Shown: positions 8,723-17,819 of the stretch, in pieces
Layout of the letters: each line of letters begins with the position of its first letter
How positions within the stretch are numbered: the stretch's first letter is position 1
Source of the DNA: Teichococcus oryzae
GTDB lineage: Bacteria > Pseudomonadota > Alphaproteobacteria > Acetobacterales > Acetobacteraceae
Direction of reading: 5' to 3'
NCBI RefSeq assembly: GCF_008386565.1
Contig: NZ_VUKA01000001.1
Coordinates: 1-64,000 of the forward strand
Length of the DNA: 64,000 nt
The notes under the pieces: model-generated
The model's input: only the letters and a program-made list of their open reading frames with translations
Databases searched by the model: none
What the model was told of the DNA's origin: nothing
Program-made: the position numbers and the translations under genes

Positions 8723-9655
8723 ATGTCCCAAGGCACGCTTATCGCTTCCGCCCCTCCCGCCGTGGCGCCGCGCGGCGGCCTGAGGCGGCTGGCGCGGCGC
8801 AACTCCACGATCGCCTTCCTGCTGACCCTGCCGCTGATCCTGCTGATCCTCGGGCTGGTGGTGTATCCGTTCCTGTACGCGCTCTACCTGTCCACGCTGA
8901 ACAAGCGCATGACGCGCTTCATCGGCCTGGAGAACTTCACCTTCCTGTTCACGCGCGAGACCTTCTGGAACGTCGTGTTCCAGTCGGTGCTGTTCGCCGT
9001 GTCGGCGGTGGTGCTGAAGGCGCTGATCGGCTTCATCCTGGCGCATGTGCTGCACGCGCTCCCCTCCAAGGGGCAGCGGAAATGGCGCGGCATGCTGCTG
9101 GTGCCCTGGGTGGTTCCGCCCGCCATCTCGACGCTGGCCTGGTGGTGGCTGTTCGACCCCTCCTATTCCGCCTTCAACTGGGCGCTGATGGGCATCGGCG
9201 TCGATCCCGTGCCCTGGCTCGGCCAGTCGGGATGGGCGCGCTTCTCTGTGATCCTGGTGAATGTCTGGTACGGATCGCCCTTCTTCATGATCATGTATCT
9301 GGCCGCGCTGAAATCGGTGCCGGACCAGCTCTACGAGGCCGCCGCGATCGATGGCGCGACGGGATGGCAGAAGCTGCGCCACGTCACCTTCCCGATGATG
9401 CGCAACATCATCTCGATCACCGTGCTGTTCTCGCTGATCGTCACCTTCGCGAATTTCGACATTGTCCGCATCCTGACCAATGGCGGGCCGCAGGACACCA
9501 CGCATGTGTTCGCGACCTACGCGTTCCAGGTCGGCATCCAGTCGGGCGACATTCCGCTCGGCGCCTCGGTCAGCCTGTTCATGTTCCCGTTGTTGGCGGT
9601 GTTCGCGATCTTCACGCTGCGCGGCGTCAACAAGCGTTCGAAGGAGATGGCGTGA
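8723..9655 (+). CDS. Sugar ABC transporter permease (MalF/UgpA type)
   Basis: A 310-residue inner-membrane permease with six predicted helices. The cytoplasmic EAA loop (LYEAAAIDGATGWQKLRHV) contacts the ATPase. Length and layout match the short MalF-like permeases of the CUT1 family. A GGAG lies about eight bases before the ATG. It is followed with a TGATG overlap by the second permease, as is usual for heterodimeric channels. Confidence 0.93.
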   Translation: MSQGTLIASAPPAVAPRGGLRRLARRNSTIAFLLTLPLILLILGLVVYPFLYALYLSTLNKRMTRFIGLENFTFLFTRETFWNVVFQSVLFAVSAVVLKALIGFILAHVLHALPSKGQRKWRGMLLVPWVVPPAISTLAWWWLFDPSYSAFNWALMGIGVDPVPWLGQSGWARFSVILVNVWYGSPFFMIMYLAALKSVPDQLYEAAAIDGATGWQKLRHVTFPMMRNIISITVLFSLIVTFANFDIVRILTNGGPQDTTHVFATYAFQVGIQSGDIPLGASVSLFMFPLLAVFAIFTLRGVNKRSKEMA

Positions 9656-10551
9656 TGGGGACGACCACCCTTCCGGCGCCGCCCGCCGCCGCCGAGGCCC
9701 GCCATGGCAGCCTGAAGCGGGAGCGGCGCTGGGCGATGATCGGCGCCTACATCGCGCTGGCGGTGTTCGTGGTGTTCTTCATGACGCCGCCCTTCCACAT
9801 GCTGATGACCAGCCTCAAGAGCTCCGCCGAGATCGCCGACCTGTCCGGCAATCCCTGGATCGTCGGCTCGCCCACGCTGATGAACTATTGGGAGTTGCTG
9901 ACCGAGGGGAACTACCTGATCCATTTCCGCAACTCGGTGATCGTCACGGTGTGCACGGTGCTGATCAGCATGGTGATCTCCACCATGGCGGCCTTCGCCC
10001 TGGCGCGGATGAAGTTCTGGGGCAGCGCGACGCTGGCGACTGGGGTGTTCCTCACCTACCTGGTGCCGGAAACGCTGCTGTTCATCCCGATGTTCCAGAT
10101 CGTCGGGCAACTCGGCCTGTACAACAACCTTTGGGCCATGGTGCTGATCTTCCCGACGCTGACGGTGCCGTTCTGCACCTGGATCATGATCGGCTATTTC
10201 GCCTCCATCCCGAAGGAGCTGGACGAGGCGGCGCTGATCGACGGCGCCGGGCACCTGCAGATGCTGTGGAAGATCTTCATCCCCGTGGCGCTGCCGGGCA
10301 TCCTGGCGGCGATGATTTTCGCCTTCACCGTGTCCTGGGCGGCCTTCATCTATCCGATCGCCTTTCTCGTCAGCTCGGACCAGATGGTGCTGACGGTGGG
10401 CATCGTGTCCGACCTGATCCGCGCGGACACCTTCCAGTGGGGCAAGATCATGGCAGGCGCCCTGATGGCCGCCTTGCCGCCTTTGCTGGTCTACGCTTTC
10501 CTGATGGATTACTACATCGCCGGGCTCACCGCCGGCGCAACGAAAGGCTGA
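9655..10551 (+). CDS. Sugar ABC transporter permease (MalG/UgpE type)
   Basis: A 298-residue inner-membrane permease with six helices and an EAA loop ([20 protein letters not shown]). It is the second half of the CUT1 channel. The same frame is open back to 9082, but that part overlaps the first permease and encodes Arg/Gly/His-rich shadow sequence. The ATG at 9655 shares its A with the preceding TGA and has AAGGAG upstream inside the previous gene. The C-terminus ([15 protein letters not shown]) is typical of MalG-like proteins. Confidence 0.93.
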   Translation: MGTTTLPAPPAAAEARHGSLKRERRWAMIGAYIALAVFVVFFMTPPFHMLMTSLKSSAEIADLSGNPWIVGSPTLMNYWELLTEGNYLIHFRNSVIVTVCTVLISMVISTMAAFALARMKFWGSATLATGVFLTYLVPETLLFIPMFQIVGQLGLYNNLWAMVLIFPTLTVPFCTWIMIGYFASIPKELDEAALIDGAGHLQMLWKIFIPVALPGILAAMIFAFTVSWAAFIYPIAFLVSSDQMVLTVGIVSDLIRADTFQWGKIMAGALMAALPPLLVYAFLMDYYIAGLTAGATKG

Positions 10552-10567
10552 GGGGAGATCCGGCAGA

Positions 10568-11664
<1,097 letters not shown>

Positions 11665-11668
<4 letters not shown>

Positions 11669-12417
11669 GCGCCCGCACCGCCTGGATCACCGGCGCGGGG
11701 TCCGGCATCGGCCGCGCCACCGCGGTGGCGCTGGCCGGGGCCGGCTACCGCCTGGCGCTGTCCGGCCGCCGCGAGGAGCCCCTGCGGGAAACCGCCGCCC
11801 TGGTCGGCGGCGACGCGCTGGTGCTGCCGCTCGACGTCACCGATCCGGAGGCCGTGCAGGCGGCGGCGAAGCGCGTGGCCGAGGAACTGGGCGGACCGGA
11901 CCTGCTGGTGAATAATGCCGGCTCCAACGTGCCGCGCCGCCATTGGCACCAGCTCGTGCCGGCGGATGTGGAGCGCCTGCTGGACGCCAACCTGACCGCG
12001 CCCTTCATGACCAGCCTCGCCGTGTTGCCGGCCATGAAGGCGCGGGGAGGCGGGGTGATCGTGCAGATCGCCTCGGTGGCGGGAAAGAGTTCCTCGCCCG
12101 TTTCGGGGCCGGGCTACATCGCCGCGAAATCCGGCTTTGTCGCGCTGTCGGCCACGCTGAACGCGGAGAATGGCATCCACAACATCCGCTCCACCTGCAT
12201 CTGCCCGGGCGAGGTGGCGACGCCGATCCTCGACAAGCGCCCGGTGCCGGTGCCGGCGGATGAGCGCGCCAAGATGCTCCAGGCGGAGGACATCGCCGCC
12301 GCCGTGCTGTTCGTGGCCAATCTGCCCGACCGCGTCTGCATGGAGGAGATGGTGGTGACGCCGACCTGGAACCGCTTCCGCACCGAGTGGGCGCAGCAGA
12401 TCGCCGCCATGCCCTGA
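11665..12417 (+). CDS. SDR-family NAD(P)-dependent oxidoreductase
   Basis: A 250-residue classical short-chain dehydrogenase. The cofactor motif GAGSGIG is at residues 10-16, NNAG at 83-86, and the catalytic Ser137, Tyr151 and Lys155 are all present. Translation starts at a TTG that overlaps the stop of the ABC ATPase gene (TTGA). Its place in the operon suggests oxidation or reduction of the imported sugar or polyol or of a product made from it. The exact substrate is unknown. Confidence 0.9.
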
Positions 12418-12533
12418 GCCCTGGCCACCCCTTCCATGCCGCATCGCGCGGGGAGGGGGTGGCCGATTCCGCGGGACGGCGCCATTCTGTCCTTCCGGCC
12501 GACACGAAGCCGGACCACGCGGAGAGGAACAGA

Positions 12534-13622
12534 ATGGACGCTCACCCCCCTGTCATGATCGAGGTGCCCGTGCTGGAGGCACTGGTGCGTGACATGTTCG
12601 TCGCCGCCGGCTGCGCCCAGGAGGAAGCGGCGATCATCGCCACCCATCTGGTGGGCGCCAACCTGGCCGGGCATGACAGTCACGGGGTGGTGCGGGTGCC
12701 GCGCTACATCGACTGGATGCGCTCCGGCTTCGTGCATGCCGGCCGGGAGCTGCAGACGGTGATGGATGGCGGCGCTTTCATGCTGTTCGACGCGCAGTTC
12801 GGCTTCGGCCAGCCCATGGCCAAGAAGGCCGTGGAGGCGGGCATCGCCCGCGCGCAGCAGAATGGCGCGGCGGTGATCGCCCTGCGCAATGCCGGCCATG
12901 TCGGCCGGATCGGCCATTACGCCGAAATGGCGATGGAGGCCGGGCTAATTTCCGTGCATTTCGTCAATGTCGCCGGCTCCAACCTGGTGGCGCCCTTTGG
13001 CGGGGTGGAGCGGCGGCTGTCCACCGCGCCCTTCGCCATTGGCGTGCCGCTGCCGGAACGCCCGGTGGTGCTCGATTTCGCGACCTCCCGCGTGGCGGAA
13101 GGCAAGGTGCTGGTGGCGTCCAATGGCGGCAAGCCGCTGCCGTCGGATGCGCTGATCGAGCCGGATGGCAGCTTCTCGGGCGATCCGCACACGCTGTATG
13201 GCGATTACCCGCCGGTCGGGCTGCGCGAGGCCGGCAAGGGGGCGGGGGCGATCCGCGCCTTTGGCGATCATAAAGGATCGGGCCTGGCGCTGATGTGCGA
13301 ATTGCTGGCCGGCGCCTTCACCGGCGGCGGCTGCGCCGGTCCGACCGTTGGCCGCACCCGCATCAGCAACGGCATGCTGTCCCTCTACCTTTCGCCGGCG
13401 CATTTCGGCACGGAAGCGGAGTTCCACCGCATCGGCCGCGATTACGTGGACTGGTTCGCCAGCAGCCGCCCCGCCAAGGCCGATGAGCCGGTGCTGCTGC
13501 CCGGCCAGCCTGAGGCCCGCACCCGCGCCGATCGCCTCGCCCATGGGGTGCCGTTGCAGCCGGACACCTGGACCAGCCTGGTGCAGGCAGCCGCTTCGCT
13601 CGGGGTGTCGGCGCCGGCCTGA
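12534..13622 (+). CDS. Ldh2-family malate/L-lactate-type dehydrogenase
   Basis: A 362-residue member of the Ldh2/YlbC/AllD family (COG2055), a Rossmann-unrelated NAD(P)-dependent 2-hydroxyacid dehydrogenase fold. The family hallmarks are GHDSHGVVRVPRY near residue 45, the RNAGHVGRIGHY active-site region (catalytic His) and GDHKGSGLALMCELLAGA near the C-terminus. The ATG at 12534 has GGAGAGG in front; the frame is open further upstream but without coding character. It closes the sugar importer operon and probably oxidises a sugar-derived hydroxyacid, though malate, ureidoglycolate and lactate enzymes also occur in this family. Confidence 0.9.
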   Translation: MDAHPPVMIEVPVLEALVRDMFVAAGCAQEEAAIIATHLVGANLAGHDSHGVVRVPRYIDWMRSGFVHAGRELQTVMDGGAFMLFDAQFGFGQPMAKKAVEAGIARAQQNGAAVIALRNAGHVGRIGHYAEMAMEAGLISVHFVNVAGSNLVAPFGGVERRLSTAPFAIGVPLPERPVVLDFATSRVAEGKVLVASNGGKPLPSDALIEPDGSFSGDPHTLYGDYPPVGLREAGKGAGAIRAFGDHKGSGLALMCELLAGAFTGGGCAGPTVGRTRISNGMLSLYLSPAHFGTEAEFHRIGRDYVDWFASSRPAKADEPVLLPGQPEARTRADRLAHGVPLQPDTWTSLVQAAASLGVSAPA

Positions 13623-13670
13623 CACGGTGGGGCGCCAGCACGGCCGGACCTTCTGCCGGAAATTGCCGGA

Positions 13671-13707
13671 GGCGGCCTTTCTCCGGGCCGGAGCGTTGAA
13701 GGCCGCC
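13671..13707 (+). terminator. Nested hairpin terminator of the sugar operon
   Basis: Outer stem GGCGGCCTT (13671-13679) pairs with AAGGCCGCC (13699-13707). An inner stem CTCCGG/CCGGAG (13681-13686 with 13688-13693) sits inside it. A T-rich tract (CGCTTTCCTTGTTCC) follows. It separates the Ldh2 stop at 13622 from the OpgH-like start at 13738. Confidence 0.6.
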
Positions 13708-13737
13708 TCGCTTTCCTTGTTCCGGCCTTCCGGGAGT

Positions 13738-15396
13738 ATGGCGGGCGGGCGCCAGGCCGTGCGCCGGCCGGTCTTCATCGGCGTCTGCCTGGTGATCGCG
13801 CTTGGGCTGCTGCTGCTGATGGGGCGGGTGCTGGCCCCCGGCGGTTGGACCGGATGGGAGGTGCTGCTGCTGCTGGCCTGGCTCGGCACCTTGCCATGGA
13901 CCGCGTTGTGCGCGGGCAACGCGCTGATCGGCTTCGGGCTGCGGCTGGCCGGGCGGTCGCCCGCTTCGCTGGATGGCGCGCTGGCTGGGCCGCCGGATCG
14001 CAGCACCGCCATCATCCTGTGCCTGCGGCACGAGGACAGCGCCGCCGCGCTGCGCAACCTGGTTCCCCTGCTGGATGGGCTGGAGGCGGCGGGGGCGGGG
14101 CACCGCTTCACGCTCTGGCTGTTGTCCGATTCGCAGGAAGCGGCGGCGGTGGCGCGGGAGGAAGCGGCGGTGGCCGCCTTCGCCACCCTGCGGTCGCAGC
14201 GCCTGATCCCCGTGCGCTATCGCCGCCGGACGGTGAATCACGGCTTCAAGGCCGGCAACGTCATGGATTTCCTGGACCACCATGCCGCCGGCCATGACTA
14301 CGCCCTGTGCCTCGACGCCGATTCCGAGATGACGGCGGCGGCGGTGCTGCGGCTGGTGGCGATGATGGAGGCCGATCCGCGCCTGGCCATCCTGCAGCCG
14401 CTGATCGCCGGCCGCCCGGCGGCCACCGCCTTCACCCGCATCTTCCAGTTCGGCATGCGCGCGGGCATGCGGGTCTGGGCCAGTGGCCAGGATTGGTGGC
14501 AGGGCGATGAGGGGCCCTATTGGGGCCACAACGCCCTGCTGCGCATCGCCCCGTTCCGCGACCATGCGCGGCTGGAGCCGCTGCCCGATGGCAGCCACAT
14601 CCTGTCCCATGACCAGATCGAGGCGGTGCGGCTGCACGCCGCCGGATGGAAGGTGCGCTGCCTGCCGGATGATGCGGGAAGCCTTGAAGGCAACCCTCCC
14701 ACCCTGCCGGACTTCCTGATCCGCGATCAGCGCTGGGGCGCGGGCAACATGCAGTACTGGGCGCTGTTGCGCCTGCCGGGACTGCGGCCGGTCGGGCGCT
14801 GGCAGTTGCTGCAGGCCATCCTGTTGTTCGCCTCCTCGCCGCTCTGGCTGGTGCTGCTGCTGGCGGCCGTGGGCAATGTGGCGACGGGCGGGGGGGCGGC
14901 CACGGAAGCCGCGGCGCTGGGCGCGCTGCTGCTGGCCAACTGGCTGGCCCTCTACGCGCCGAAGCTGCTGGGCTATGCCGAATTGCTGTTCTGGCCGTGG
15001 CGGGCCGCCGCCTATGGCGGCCGCCGGGCGGTGGCCCGCGGCGCCCTGGCGGAGCTTGTGTTCACCGCCTTCTGCGATCCGCTGGTCATGGCCGACAAGG
15101 CGCTGTTCCTGCTGCGCCTGCCTTTCGGGGCGCGGCCCGGATGGCTGCCGCAGAACCGCGACTCGCAGGGCGTGCGGTGGCGGGACGCGGCGCGCCTGCT
15201 TTGGCCGCAGGCGGTGCTGGGAGGGTTGAGCCTCGCGGGGCTCCTGGCGGGCGGTGGCACCGCCTGGCTTTGGGGCCTGCCCGTGGTGCTGCCCCTGCTG
15301 CTGGGCATTCCTTTCGCCGTGCTGACGGCGCATCCGGGGTTTTCCGGCCGGCTGCGGCGGGCCGGCCTGTGCCGCACGCCGGAGGAAGTGGGCTGA
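13738..15396 (+). CDS. OpgH/MdoH-like membrane glucosyltransferase
   Basis: A 552-residue membrane glycosyltransferase resembling OpgH, which makes the linear beta-glucan backbone of osmoregulated periplasmic glucans from UDP-glucose. Two N-terminal helices precede a GT2 domain. Visible motifs are YRRRTVNHGFKAGNVMDF, the metal-binding DADSEM, WWQGDEGPYWGHNALLRI, HILSHDQIEA and RDQRWGAGNMQYW; several C-terminal helices follow. E. coli OpgH is about 850 residues, so this is a short version lacking the long N- and C-terminal extensions. No opgG lies nearby. The ATG at 13738 has poorly placed GGGAG; TTG codons at 13696 or 13717 are alternatives. Confidence 0.8.
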   Translation: MAGGRQAVRRPVFIGVCLVIALGLLLLMGRVLAPGGWTGWEVLLLLAWLGTLPWTALCAGNALIGFGLRLAGRSPASLDGALAGPPDRSTAIILCLRHEDSAAALRNLVPLLDGLEAAGAGHRFTLWLLSDSQEAAAVAREEAAVAAFATLRSQRLIPVRYRRRTVNHGFKAGNVMDFLDHHAAGHDYALCLDADSEMTAAAVLRLVAMMEADPRLAILQPLIAGRPAATAFTRIFQFGMRAGMRVWASGQDWWQGDEGPYWGHNALLRIAPFRDHARLEPLPDGSHILSHDQIEAVRLHAAGWKVRCLPDDAGSLEGNPPTLPDFLIRDQRWGAGNMQYWALLRLPGLRPVGRWQLLQAILLFASSPLWLVLLLAAVGNVATGGGAATEAAALGALLLANWLALYAPKLLGYAELLFWPWRAAAYGGRRAVARGALAELVFTAFCDPLVMADKALFLLRLPFGARPGWLPQNRDSQGVRWRDAARLLWPQAVLGGLSLAGLLAGGGTAWLWGLPVVLPLLLGIPFAVLTAHPGFSGRLRRAGLCRTPEEVG

Positions 15397-15499
15397 GGCC
15401 GGTTGGCATGAATTCACTTGAATGCCGGGGATGCCCGGCTATGACCCTGGAACGGGCAGCGGTCGCGCCGCCACCCGCCCGATGATCATGGAATACACG

Positions 15500-17206
15500 A
15501 TGTCCCTTGAGGCTGCCCCTTCGTCTCGTCCCACTCTGCCGAAGGCGCCCACGGGAATTGCCGGCTTCGACGACATCACCGGAGGCGGGCTGCCGGCGGG
15601 CCGGCCTTCGCTGATCTGCGGCTCCGCCGGCAGCGGCAAGACCTTGTTCGCCACCACGTTCCTGGTGAACGGCACGACGCTGTTTGACGAGCCCGGCGTG
15701 TTCATGAGCTTCGAGGAGCGCAGCGAGGACCTGGCCGCCAATGTCGCCTCGCTGGGCTACAACCTGGACAAGCTGGTGGAGGATGGCCGCATCGCCATCG
15801 ACCATGTCCAGGTGGACCGCTCCGACATCGAGGAGAATGGCGAATACGACCTGGAGGGGCTGTTCCTGCGCCTCGGCTTCGCCGTCGATTCGGTTGGCGC
15901 CAAGCGCGTCGTGCTGGACACCATCGAGACGCTGTTCAGCAGCTTCGACAACCAGGCCATCCTCCGCTCCGAGCTGCGCCGGCTGTTCGGCTGGATCAAG
16001 GATCGCGGCCTGTCCTGCATCATCACCGGGGAGCGCGGCGAAGGGCAGTTCACCCGCCAGGACCTTGAGGAATACGTGTCCGACTGCGTGGTGCTGCTGG
16101 ACAACCGCGTGCATGAGCAGATCACCACCCGCCGCCTTCGCGTGGTGAAGTATCGCGGCTCGGCCCATGGCACCAACGAATACCCCTTCCTGATCGACGC
16201 GCAGGGCATCAGCGTGCTGCCGGTCACCGGCGCCGGATTGTCGCATGGCGTGTCGAGCGAGGTGGTGTCCACCGGCATCCCGGGGCTGGATGCGATGCTG
16301 GGGCAGGGCGGCTTCTTCCGCGGCACCTCCCTGCTGCTCACCGGCACGGCGGGCACCGGCAAGACGTCCTTTTCCTCGACCATGGTGAACGCCGCCTGCG
16401 AGCGCGGCGAGCGCTGCATGATGTTCGTGTTCGAGGAAAGCGCGGCGCAGGTGGTGCGCAACGCGCGCTCCATCGGGCTCGACCTGCAGCGCCATGCGGA
16501 TGCCGGGCTGCTGCGCTTCGAGGCGGCGCGGCCCAGCCTGTACGGCCTGGAGATGCATCTGGCGCGCATGCACCGCGACGTGGAGGCGTTCGGGCCGCAG
16601 CTCGTGGTGATCGACCCGATCACCGCCTTCCGCGGGCCGGAGGCCGAGGTGCAGTCGGTGCTGCTGCGCATGGTGGACCTGCTGAAGGCGAGAGGCATCA
16701 CCGGCATCTTCACCAGCCTGATGCATGGCGGCACCGGCGCGACCATCGATGCCGATGCCGATCTCGGCATGTCCTCGCTGATGGATGCCTGGGTGCGGCT
16801 GACGCATGAGGAGGCGAATGGCGAGATCAACCGCACCCTCTACATCATCAAGGCGCGGGGCATGAGCCATTCCAACCAAGTGCGGGAATACCAGATGAGC
16901 GAAGCCGGCATCGGGCTGATCGAGCCCTATATCGGGCCGGAAGGCGTGCTGACCGGCTCCGCCCGGCTCAGCCAGGTGGCGCGGGAACAGGCCGCCGCCC
17001 TGCGCCGCCAGCAGGAGATCGAGCGCCGCCGCCGGGAGATCGCCCGCCGCCGCGCCGCCGTGGACCGCCAGATCCAGGAGCTGCGCGCCGCGCTGGAAGC
17101 CGAGGAACAGGAGGTCACGCTGCTGCATCAACAGGATCAGGAGCGCGAATCCGCCCTGGCCCGCGACCGGCAGGCCATGGCCCGCCACCGGACCGCCGCG
17201 GAATGA
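15500..17206 (+). CDS. kaiC: KaiC-type clock ATPase with C-terminal coiled coil
   Basis: A 568-residue tandem RecA-like ATPase, the core of Kai timing systems. In domain CI, Walker A GSAGSGKT lies at residues 41-48 and catalytic Glu72-Glu73 follow. In CII, Walker A GTAGTGKT lies at 282-289 with Glu312-Glu313. The autophosphorylation site aligned to S431/T432 of Synechococcus KaiC is Ser425-Ser426 (MSSLMDAW), the Ser-Ser form. After the CII end ([14 protein letters not shown]) a charged tail of roughly 85 residues rich in Arg, Glu and Gln, probably a coiled coil, replaces the short KaiA-binding tail. In-frame ATGs at 15422, 15482 and 15488 are alternative starts; conserved sequence begins after 15500. 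It heads a four-gene operon, coupled by ATGA to kaiB. Confidence 0.92.
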   Translation: MSLEAAPSSRPTLPKAPTGIAGFDDITGGGLPAGRPSLICGSAGSGKTLFATTFLVNGTTLFDEPGVFMSFEERSEDLAANVASLGYNLDKLVEDGRIAIDHVQVDRSDIEENGEYDLEGLFLRLGFAVDSVGAKRVVLDTIETLFSSFDNQAILRSELRRLFGWIKDRGLSCIITGERGEGQFTRQDLEEYVSDCVVLLDNRVHEQITTRRLRVVKYRGSAHGTNEYPFLIDAQGISVLPVTGAGLSHGVSSEVVSTGIPGLDAMLGQGGFFRGTSLLLTGTAGTGKTSFSSTMVNAACERGERCMMFVFEESAAQVVRNARSIGLDLQRHADAGLLRFEAARPSLYGLEMHLARMHRDVEAFGPQLVVIDPITAFRGPEAEVQSVLLRMVDLLKARGITGIFTSLMHGGTGATIDADADLGMSSLMDAWVRLTHEEANGEINRTLYIIKARGMSHSNQVREYQMSEAGIGLIEPYIGPEGVLTGSARLSQVAREQAAALRRQQEIERRRREIARRRAAVDRQIQELRAALEAEEQEVTLLHQQDQERESALARDRQAMARHRTAAE

Positions 17207-17532
17207 CGGCCCACAACATCGATCCGACGGCATCCGGGGAGGATGACGGCGTCTACCGCCTTCGCCTCTACGTCGCCGGGCAGACACCCAAATCCCTGAC
17301 CGCCATGGCTAATCTGAAGCGGGTCTGCGAGCAGCACCTGGCCGGGCGCTACGAGATCGAGGTGATCGACCTGATGCAGAATCCGCGCCTGGCCGCGGGC
17401 GACCAGATCCTGGCCATCCCGACCCTGGTGCGGCGGCTTCCCGCCCCGCTGAAGCGCATCATCGGCGACCTGTCCAACACGGAGAAGGTGCTGGTCGGGC
17501 TCGATATCCGGTCGCAGACAGCGCAGCCGTGA
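17203..17532 (+). CDS. kaiB: KaiB clock protein (canonical-type)
   Basis: A 109-residue KaiB. It starts with about 16 extra polar residues, then the [18 protein letters not shown] strand-helix, the [20 protein letters not shown] segment, the PTL cis-proline region and [20 protein letters not shown]. All these match canonical KaiB, which switches fold and binds the CI ring of KaiC to drive dephosphorylation timing. The ATG overlaps the kaiC TGA (ATGA) and its stop overlaps the next kaiB-like gene (GTGA). Stoichiometric, coupled translation with KaiC is therefore likely. Confidence 0.93.
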   Translation: MTAHNIDPTASGEDDGVYRLRLYVAGQTPKSLTAMANLKRVCEQHLAGRYEIEVIDLMQNPRLAAGDQILAIPTLVRRLPAPLKRIIGDLSNTEKVLVGLDIRSQTAQP

Positions 17533-17819
17533 GCGAGGCCGCGCCTTACCGGCTGCGCCTGTTCGTGGCCGGCAGCAGTGCCCGGTCGCAGGACATGATC
17601 CATGCGCTGCGGCGGACCTGCCGGCAGGGCCTGGGCCCGGCGACGGAGCTGGAGGTGGTGGACATCTTCCAGCAGCCCGACCTGGCGGAGCGGAATGGAG
17701 TGGTGGCCGCGCCCACCCTGGTGCGGCTTTCGCCGGCGCCGGTACGGCGGCTGGTGGGCGACCTGTCCGACCCGGAGCGGGTGCTGCGCGCCATGGCCCT
17801 GGGCCCCGGAGCCGCCTGA
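17529..17819 (+). CDS. Second, divergent KaiB-like protein
   Basis: A 96-residue KaiB-family protein directly after the canonical kaiB, with a GTG start inside a GTGA overlap. It keeps the first strand-helix unit ([17 protein letters not shown]), [20 protein letters not shown], the [11 protein letters not shown] cis-proline region and [11 protein letters not shown]. It differs from its neighbour in the helix after the first strand and lacks the GLD motif at the end. All framework positions are intact, so it is not a pseudogene. It may compete with KaiB for KaiC or link KaiC to the kinase encoded next; both are inference. Confidence 0.88.
   Translation: MSEAAPYRLRLFVAGSSARSQDMIHALRRTCRQGLGPATELEVVDIFQQPDLAERNGVVAAPTLVRLSPAPVRRLVGDLSDPERVLRAMALGPGAA

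Noticed and set aside
15397-15499. Sigma54 or EcfG-type promoter ahead of kaiC
   Set aside because: TGGCAT and GGAAC fragments occur, but the partner elements are not at the required spacing.
17529-17819. Reading the second kaiB as a pseudogene
   Set aside because: The frame is intact, starts in a GTGA overlap and keeps all framework positions of the fold.
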